A DNA stretch of 64,000 nucleotides from Gemmatimonas aurantiaca T-27 (GTDB taxonomy: Bacteria > Gemmatimonadota > Gemmatimonadetes > Gemmatimonadales > Gemmatimonadaceae): assembly GCF_000010305.1 (NCBI RefSeq), contig NC_012489.1:3355646-3419645 (forward strand), in the 5' to 3' direction. Positions 58,798 through 64,000 of this stretch are shown here, in pieces (within the stretch, counting starts at the first letter, position 1; every line of letters begins with the position of its first letter). The notes beneath the pieces are model-generated. The model saw nothing but the letters and a program-made list of their open reading frames with translations, did no database searches and was not told the DNA's origin. The position numbers and the translations under genes are program-made.

Positions 58798-59710
58798 CTC
58801 CCCCCGTCACCTTCACCACCGTCCCCCAAGGATCCGCAAACTCCCCGTTCCTCCCCTCGAACCCTCCCCCGATCAGGCTCGCCTCCACCTCCGCCGGCTC
58901 CGGCACCACCACATTCCACGACAGCAGCCGCGCCTCATCCTCGCGTGGCCCCGCGGCCCCTTCGGCCCAGGTGTTGGTGCCCAGATGGTGGTGGTACCCT
59001 CCCGCGCCCAGGAACAGCGCCCCCGGGTACCGCCACACGATCCGGTCGAAACCGAGTGCCGCGTGATAGAACTGTGCCCCTCGGGCCAGGTCTCCCACGT
59101 GCAGGTGCAGGTGACCCATGACCGTGCCCGCCGGCATCCCCGTCCACGGTTCGCCACGCGCCGCCGCCACCACTGACGGGAAGTTGAACGGATCGGTGGC
59201 CATCATCAGCTCACGTCCCGAACGCTTCCATTCCGAGCGCGGACGGTCGGCATACACCTCGATGCCCAGACCATCCGGATCGTGCAGGTACAGCGCCTCG
59301 CTGACCAGATGATCGCTCGCCCCTGCCCGTGCCCCGATGTCGGACAGATGCTGCACGAACCGCCCCAGCGCCGGTCGGTCGGGAAGCAGAATGGCAAAGT
59401 GGTAGAGCCCCAATCGCGACCCCGGTCTGGTGACCTTGGTGCCCGGCCGCGTCTCGAGAATCACCAGCGGCTCACGCGCGCCGGCAAACCCCAGCTCCAC
59501 CAGATCGCCCGCCCGACGCAGCTCCGACAGACCGAGCACCTGGCTGTACCAGGCCAGCGACCGATCGAGATTGGATACCTGGAGATGCACCGGCCCCAAA
59601 CGGAGCGACGCCGGCAACCGATAGCCCGGGGGAGCCTCACCGTAGCTGCCGGCCACCGCCGGCTGTGGCACCGCAGCGCCACCGAACATGTCATGACTGG
59701 ATACGCCCAT
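58784..59710 (-). CDS. Two-domain VOC (glyoxalase/extradiol dioxygenase-like) protein, CatE type
   Basis: Two vicinal-oxygen-chelate modules are present (about residues 38-160 and 190-300). The first has LGPVHLQVSNLDRSLAWYSQVLGL and ends GLGIEVYAD. The second has VMGHLHLHVGDLARGAQFYHAALGFD and GGYHHHLGTNTW. These resemble CatE-like catechol-2,3-dioxygenases, which use Fe(II) or Mn(II). In the second module the position where a third metal-binding Glu is usual reads DPWGTVVKV, so activity is uncertain. The C-terminal GGGGSG lies in the repeat array. Length 308 residues. Its promoter has an exact TTGACA -35. Confidence 0.8.
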   Translation of the reverse strand: MGVSSHDMFGGAAVPQPAVAGSYGEAPPGYRLPASLRLGPVHLQVSNLDRSLAWYSQVLGLSELRRAGDLVELGFAGAREPLVILETRPGTKVTRPGSRLGLYHFAILLPDRPALGRFVQHLSDIGARAGASDHLVSEALYLHDPDGLGIEVYADRPRSEWKRSGRELMMATDPFNFPSVVAAARGEPWTGMPAGTVMGHLHLHVGDLARGAQFYHAALGFDRIVWRYPGALFLGAGGYHHHLGTNTWAEGAAGPREDEARLLSWNVVVPEPAEVEASLIGGGFEGRNGEFADPWGTVVKVTGGGGSG

Positions 59711-59716
59711 GGATGA

Positions 59717-59745
59717 TATATCTATGTTTTAACAATGATTGTCAA
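59717..59745 (-). promoter_or_regulatory. Promoter of the VOC gene with an overlapping palindrome
   Basis: On the minus strand, TTGACA (59745-59740) is followed after 17 bp by GATATA (59722-59717). That places the expected transcription start at 59710, the A of the ATG. The palindrome ACAATCATTGT (59742-59732, minus strand) overlaps the -35 and may be a repressor site. The stretch is notably A/T-rich compared with its surroundings. Confidence 0.5.
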
Positions 59746-59831
59746 GCCATCAAACCAGCACTAAGACGCCCCATCGCGTGCATATTTCGGATGCTGGTAC
59801 GATTCAGGAGCTTCAGACAGGAGAGCGACCC

Positions 59832-60431
59832 ATGTCGATGCACCGTCCGCTCGTTGCCACCACCGGAGCCCGGCCAACTCCTTCCGTCAGGCTCACGGCG
59901 GTATTGCTGGTCGGCGCACTCGCCCCCACGGCCTGCGCGCAAAAGCCAGCACCGGCCCCTGAGTCCGCGCCCAAGTCTGCACCACAATCCGGCGACGCGC
60001 ATCCCGATGCCCTTCCCGATGCTCGTCCCGAGACCCGCGCCGACGCACCCGCCGATCGCAGCCGCCCGGCCGACGCCCCTTCCACCGGGCACGACGCTCG
60101 CGGCACCACACTCGATGCCCGCGACATCCGCGATCAGGCGGTGTCCCGCGTCGAAGAGCTCTTCGTGGGTCGATTCCCCGGTGTTCAGGTCTACCAGACC
60201 CCGAGTGGTCTCGAGGTGCGCATTCGCGGCGCCACCTCCCTCCTCGGCAACGGTGAACCGCTCTACGTGGTCGACGACATGGTCATGACACCGGGCACCG
60301 GCGGACTCGTCGCCATCAACCCGCGTGACGTGGCCCGGATCGAAGTGCTGAAAGACGCGGTATCACTCGCCGAGTACGGGGTACGTGGAGCCAACGGCGT
60401 CGTCCGTATCACCACCAAACGCCACGAGTGA
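59832..60431 (+). CDS. Lipoprotein with a stand-alone TonB-receptor plug domain
   Basis: A signal segment ends in a lipobox-like PTAC (about residue 37). A long low-complexity linker rich in P, A, D and S follows (about 38-100). The C-terminal part (about 115-195) is a TonB plug domain: VRIRGATSLLGNGEPLYVVDD, IEVLKDAVSLAEYGVRGANGVVRITTKR. No beta-barrel follows, since the protein stops right after the plug. The ATG at 59832 has an AGGAGAG Shine-Dalgarno site. Function is unknown; it could be a decoy or partner for barrel receptors, or a SusC-derived fragment that became independent. Confidence 0.8.
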   Translation: MSMHRPLVATTGARPTPSVRLTAVLLVGALAPTACAQKPAPAPESAPKSAPQSGDAHPDALPDARPETRADAPADRSRPADAPSTGHDARGTTLDARDIRDQAVSRVEELFVGRFPGVQVYQTPSGLEVRIRGATSLLGNGEPLYVVDDMVMTPGTGGLVAINPRDVARIEVLKDAVSLAEYGVRGANGVVRITTKRHE

Positions 60432-60502
60432 TCAGATGATCCGGCGTGCGGAGTTCCGGTTCATGCATCGACATCACGACCACACCCGTTAGCTTGCCCA
60501 CC

Positions 60503-60988
60503 ATGCAATCCGGCTTGCTGCACCTCTCGCTGCGATTTCGGCGGTTCCTGGCCATGGCGCTCAGCGCACATGTCCTGGTCACTGCTGTCATCACCGCATT
60601 GGCAGCCTGCAATCCGGTGGTCGATGCCACGGTCACGCAGACACGCCAGACACCATCGGCCGTTGTCGCCGCACACCACGCGGACCTGCCGACCGATCCG
60701 CATGCTGGACACGACGTCGCCGTGAGCACGGCCCCGTCACAGCACATCGGCCACGGCGCATCGTTCACGTCCTCGCCGACGCCCAGCGAATCCGCACCGT
60801 CGCATCATCACGGTTCCACCACCGTGACCTGCCCCATGTCCATGGCCTGCGCCGTCAGCGCCATCGCGTCACATGTGCCACCCATCAACACCGAGCACAC
60901 CTACGCGTCGTCGCGACGTGTGCTCGTGAATGACAGCCTGCCGCGCTCCCCGCGCGTCGCGCCCGAGCCACCCCCTCCGCGCGCGTGA
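60503..60988 (+). CDS. His-rich exported protein of unknown function, possibly copper-related
   Basis: The 161-residue product has a hydrophobic N-terminal segment ending LAAC (possible lipobox) and then a Ser/Pro/Thr-rich region with many His residues (HAGH, HIGHG, HHHG) and a Cys/Met stretch TCPMSMAC. This composition fits a periplasmic metal-binding protein. The family is not recognised. It lies 71 bp after the plug lipoprotein gene and upstream of an outer-membrane protein. Confidence 0.5.
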   Translation: MQSGLLHLSLRFRRFLAMALSAHVLVTAVITALAACNPVVDATVTQTRQTPSAVVAAHHADLPTDPHAGHDVAVSTAPSQHIGHGASFTSSPTPSESAPSHHHGSTTVTCPMSMACAVSAIASHVPPINTEHTYASSRRVLVNDSLPRSPRVAPEPPPPRA

Positions 60989-61109
60989 AACACGGCGGAT
61001 GCGATACCCGCATCCGATGCGCTCTCCCCGAGCGCCTGCATCCATCACGCGGCGTGCCCTGACGCCAGGGCCGTCCCACACCGTGTTTTCCTCGCAGCCA
61101 CACTTCTCC

Positions 61110-61952
61110 ATGGTCGCGCATATCCTGCGTGGGCCCGTGGTGCTGTTCGCACTCGCGATCGCACTCGTGTCCATGCTCCCATCCGTCGCGTTCGCGCAGA
61201 CGGACTATTTCAATACCGACGCCGGACGTCCGATCCGCGTCGAAGATGCCTATGCCCTCGAGCGACAGGCGCTCGAACTGCAGATCGCACCGTTCCGCGT
61301 GGAACGCGCACGCGCCGGAGGCTATCGCTGGGGCATCGAACCCGAAATCGCCATCGGCCTGTTGCCGCGCACACACATCGAAGTGGGTGTGCCCATCCTG
61401 CAGTCGGGAGGCAACGGTCTGCCACGCACCACCGCCGTGGGTGGCGTGGAGCTGTCGGCGTTTTACAACTTCAACGCCGAGACCCGCCTGCCCGCCTTTG
61501 CCATCGCCGGTGAAGTGGTGATTCCTGCGGGCAGCCTTGGGCCGTCCACCAAGATCCCCACGATCAAAGGCATCGCCACACGCACGCTGCCGTGGGCGCG
61601 CTTCCATGTGAACGGACAGTTCACCTTCGCCAGTGATCCCACCACCGCGCCGCCATCCACGCGCGCCGACGCCGAATCCAACGCCGAGTATTCGCGATGG
61701 CAGGTGGGCATGGCCGTCGACCGCTCGTTGCCATTGCGGTCCATGTTGTTCACCGCCGAAGTGGTGACGAGTCAACCGCTGGTGCGCGCGGCGGCGCTGC
61801 GCTGGGACGTGGCCGCCGGCACGCGTATTCAGTTCAGTCCACGTGTGGCCTTCGACATGGGCGGCGGCTACCGATTGACCGGGGAAGACCCGGGTTGGTT
61901 TGCCACCACCGGGGCCGCGGTGGCCATCGGCTTGCCGTGGCGGGGGAACTGA
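61110..61952 (+). CDS. Outer-membrane beta-barrel protein
   Basis: A signal peptide (about residues 8-30, cleavage near AFAQ) precedes alternating hydrophobic strands such as IGLLPRTHIEVGVPILQ and AFYNFNAETRLPAFAIAGEVVIPAG, with a C-terminal stretch TTGAAVAIGLPWRGN. It resembles transporter-like barrels of the phenol-degradation MetA type. The length is about 280 residues from ATG 61110. The next gene starts 2 bp after its stop, so the two are co-transcribed. Confidence 0.6.
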   Translation: MVAHILRGPVVLFALAIALVSMLPSVAFAQTDYFNTDAGRPIRVEDAYALERQALELQIAPFRVERARAGGYRWGIEPEIAIGLLPRTHIEVGVPILQSGGNGLPRTTAVGGVELSAFYNFNAETRLPAFAIAGEVVIPAGSLGPSTKIPTIKGIATRTLPWARFHVNGQFTFASDPTTAPPSTRADAESNAEYSRWQVGMAVDRSLPLRSMLFTAEVVTSQPLVRAAALRWDVAAGTRIQFSPRVAFDMGGGYRLTGEDPGWFATTGAAVAIGLPWRGN

Positions 61953-61954
61953 CC

Positions 61955-63598
61955 ATGACACATCCCATCATGCGTCGCGCCCTCTCGCTGGCGATGGCCG
62001 CTTCCACAGCGACGGCCGCCGCAATCACGCTGCTTCCCACCTCGCTCGCGGCGCAGTGGTCCACCGCGTACGAACAGTTCTATCTGCAGGCGCCACACAA
62101 CTGGCAGTTCCGGTCGCACTATGCGTACGCCGACCGTCTGTTCAACGCGTTCGACTTCGGGCACGCCATTCTCTACGAGACGATGTGGCGCTTCCCCAAC
62201 GCACCGGTGGCCGACCTGGAAACGCGGCGCTACGACCAGCTCACCAAACAGGTGCTGCAGAAGCCGCCCCGTCTGCCGCTCGAAGAGGCGGCCATCGAGC
62301 CGATGTATGCGCGCCTTGCACCGGAAGCCAAGACGATGTTCGACTGGGCGCACCTGCTGCATCGCCAGTTGTACGATGTGCTGGCTGATGATCGGCTCGA
62401 CTGGGCCCAGCGTGACAACGAAGTGAGACGGCTCATCGCCTACTATCGGTCACGTCCCGATATGGCGTTCAGCAGCAAGCCCAAGTCGATGGTGCTGATG
62501 CAGGAGCAACCGTACTCACTCGCGTTCCGTCTCAAGTATCCCAAGTTCAATGGACTCATCTGGGGGTACCACTGGTTCCAGGTGGGTCTCTATGAGCCGC
62601 TGATGGCGGGGCGCAACCCGGCGGAACGTCATGCCGGTGTGCGCGCGGCAACAGCACGCTTCTTCCAGATGCTCACCGACGCGCCGCGCAGCATGCCGTA
62701 TCAGATGCCCATGACCGCCACCGTCTCGCCCATGTTCGCCGAGCGTTATCCGGAAGCGGCCATCATCTTCGACAACCTGCACTCCATGCATGATGTCGTT
62801 TCGGATATCCTGGCCAACCCCAGTGTACCACGTGATCGCAAGCGGACCGAGATCATGCTGGCCGCGAGCCGTTTCCGTGATGACACCTCGTATGTCATGA
62901 CGGAAGCCGCGTGGCGTCGGATGTCGGAGCACATGGGCGTGGAGAACATGGGCGGCCCCGCCGTGGGTTTCGGACCGATACTGCCCACGCCATCGGTGAC
63001 CATGGGCGCCGTGATGCAGCATGACAGCACCGGCGCCATGACAGGATTCGCCCATGGTGGTGCGGCATCGAAGGCGGCGGCCGATGCGCATGCCGGACAC
63101 GGAGCACCTGCCGCGGCCAATGCCTCCCCGAGCAAGGCACCTGCCGCCAACGATCCGCACGCCGGCCATCAGATGCCGGTATCGTCTCCGCCGTCCGCCG
63201 CGTCGCGCTATCTGCATGGCAGCAGTGCCGACAGCGCCGCCGTGGCCGCACTGGTGACCCAGTTCCTCACCGCACTCGGCACGGGCGACAGCACGACCGC
63301 GCTCCGGACACTGGGCAACGTGCAGATTCTCGAACGTGGCACGGCCGAACCGCTCGCCGAATACCGGGTACGACATCTGCCGGCGGACATCGCCTTTGCG
63401 CGTTCGTCCGATGTGGCCCGCATTCCCCGCACCGTATTGGTGCTGGGGGACGTGGCATACAGCACCGTCACGCAGACCATCACCGGTCGCTACGGCAAAC
63501 GTCCCAAGGGGAGCGCGGGCGCCGAAGTGATCGTGGCGGAACGCACCGGTGGCGGATGGCGTATCGCGGCAGTGCACTGGTCGTCGCGCCGCCACTGA
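61955..63598 (+). CDS. Exported protein with a His-rich linker and a C-terminal NTF2-like domain
   Basis: The 547-residue protein has a signal peptide (cleavage near SLAAQ, about residue 33), a helical, Met- and aromatic-rich N-terminal region (about 34-345) that I do not recognise, then a low-complexity linker with HAGHGAP and HAGHQMP (about 365-410), and a C-terminal NTF2/SnoaL-like domain (about 425-547). The His/Met-rich segments are typical of periplasmic copper-binding proteins. Genes on both sides have similar composition, so it is likely part of a metal-handling set. Confidence 0.6.
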   Translation: MTHPIMRRALSLAMAASTATAAAITLLPTSLAAQWSTAYEQFYLQAPHNWQFRSHYAYADRLFNAFDFGHAILYETMWRFPNAPVADLETRRYDQLTKQVLQKPPRLPLEEAAIEPMYARLAPEAKTMFDWAHLLHRQLYDVLADDRLDWAQRDNEVRRLIAYYRSRPDMAFSSKPKSMVLMQEQPYSLAFRLKYPKFNGLIWGYHWFQVGLYEPLMAGRNPAERHAGVRAATARFFQMLTDAPRSMPYQMPMTATVSPMFAERYPEAAIIFDNLHSMHDVVSDILANPSVPRDRKRTEIMLAASRFRDDTSYVMTEAAWRRMSEHMGVENMGGPAVGFGPILPTPSVTMGAVMQHDSTGAMTGFAHGGAASKAAADAHAGHGAPAAANASPSKAPAANDPHAGHQMPVSSPPSAASRYLHGSSADSAAVAALVTQFLTALGTGDSTTALRTLGNVQILERGTAEPLAEYRVRHLPADIAFARSSDVARIPRTVLVLGDVAYSTVTQTITGRYGKRPKGSAGAEVIVAERTGGGWRIAAVHWSSRRH

Positions 63599-63660
63599 GC
63601 ATGACGTCGCGAAGGCGGTAGGTTTCGAGAGCGTGGGTCCCCGCAGTTCCGGAGAGCGAG

Positions 63661-64000
63661 ATGGCATTGTCGGCATGGCATGGCCGGTCCACACGGACCT
63701 CTATCACCACCCTGATCACCACATTGGTGGTCTCAGTGGGCGTGACCCCTGCCGTCAGTGCCCAGAGCTCGTCCGACACGCTCACAGCCACCGCCTCACG
63801 ACAACACACGGCGGCCGACATTGCCTTCATGCAGGGCATGATCGGCCACCATGCGCAGGCGTTGGAGATGGTGGCGCTGGTCGCCAGCCGCTCCACGCGT
63901 CTCGAAATGGAGAGCCTCGCCGAACGCATCGCCGTCTCCCAGCGTGATGAGATTTCCATCATGCAACGCTGGCTGACGGCACGCGGCGAGGCGACCAGCA
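63661..64000 (+). CDS. DUF305 exported protein, 3' end cut by window edge
   Basis: Residues 1-36 form a signal peptide (cleavage near AVSAQ). The DUF305 motif FMQGMIGHHAQALEMVALV (about residues 59-77) contains the Met and His residues conserved in this family, which is often found in copper-resistance loci. The window ends at about residue 113. ATG 63661 has a GGAGAG Shine-Dalgarno site. It closes the run of metal-related exported proteins. Confidence 0.88.
   Translation, partial: MALSAWHGRSTRTSITTLITTLVVSVGVTPAVSAQSSSDTLTATASRQHTAADIAFMQGMIGHHAQALEMVALVASRSTRLEMESLAERIAVSQRDEISIMQRWLTARGEATS

Noticed and set aside
58521-58919. Minus-strand open frame with repeated Leu-Arg-Glu units
   Set aside because: The pattern comes from the 15-bp DNA repeat, and the frame overlaps the VOC gene in another frame. 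It is better explained as a non-coding repeat.

Overview
The window is GC-rich bacterial chromosome, almost fully coding, with short intergenic gaps and many ATGA or GTGA start/stop overlaps. Its mix of genes suggests a Gram-negative member of the Gemmatimonadota, probably Gemmatimonas or a relative: TonB receptors, RND pumps with TolC-like partners, an outer-membrane porin inside a kdp operon, and a stand-alone TonB plug lipoprotein. That placement is inference from protein style, not from a marker gene. No rRNA or tRNA gene and no CRISPR array were recognised.

Layout. 1-3076 (minus): fatty-acid beta-oxidation pair fadI-fadJ; fadJ runs off the left edge. 3207-9145: glpD, an MDR-type reductase, greA, a LOG-family protein with a histone-H1-like tail, and an alkaline-phosphatase-superfamily protein. 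9170-15051 (minus): a signalling operon made of a hybrid histidine kinase with Hpt, a REC-GGDEF-EAL protein, an HDOD protein and a MazG-like protein. 15323-19643: a small conserved protein, queG, and a ZntR-like MerR regulator divergent from a TonB receptor with a His/Asp-rich loop. 19635-27267: a TolC-adaptor-RND-TetR efflux operon, with a second, divergent TetR gene and overlapping promoters. 27311-30070: two small membrane or exported proteins and a CPA2 antiporter.

30243-49560 (plus) is one long co-oriented block: a two-component system, a CzcCBA-like RND exporter, modABC, kdpE, the C-terminal half of KdpD, a small membrane protein, kdpA (with a frameshift), kdpB, kdpC, an outer-membrane porin and the N-terminal half of KdpD. 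KdpD is therefore split into two proteins encoded at opposite ends of the K+ ATPase operon. 49561-52034 holds a VIT/CCC1 transporter and two copies of a long palindromic repeat; one copy is interrupted by an IS3-family element with a 3-bp target duplication. 52034-54678 (minus) is an alcohol dehydrogenase plus semialdehyde dehydrogenase pair.

54759-64000: an NTPase, a copper operon copZ-copA-csoR with a CsoR-type operator, a striking 15-bp-period inverted repeat array, a two-domain VOC protein, a lone TonB-plug lipoprotein, and a run of exported His/Met-rich proteins ending in a partial DUF305 protein. These last genes look like a periplasmic metal-handling (probably copper) module. Recurrent themes are metal and potassium homeostasis, efflux, and possible leaderless transcription, since in three genes the -10 element lies at -12 to -7 relative to the start codon.
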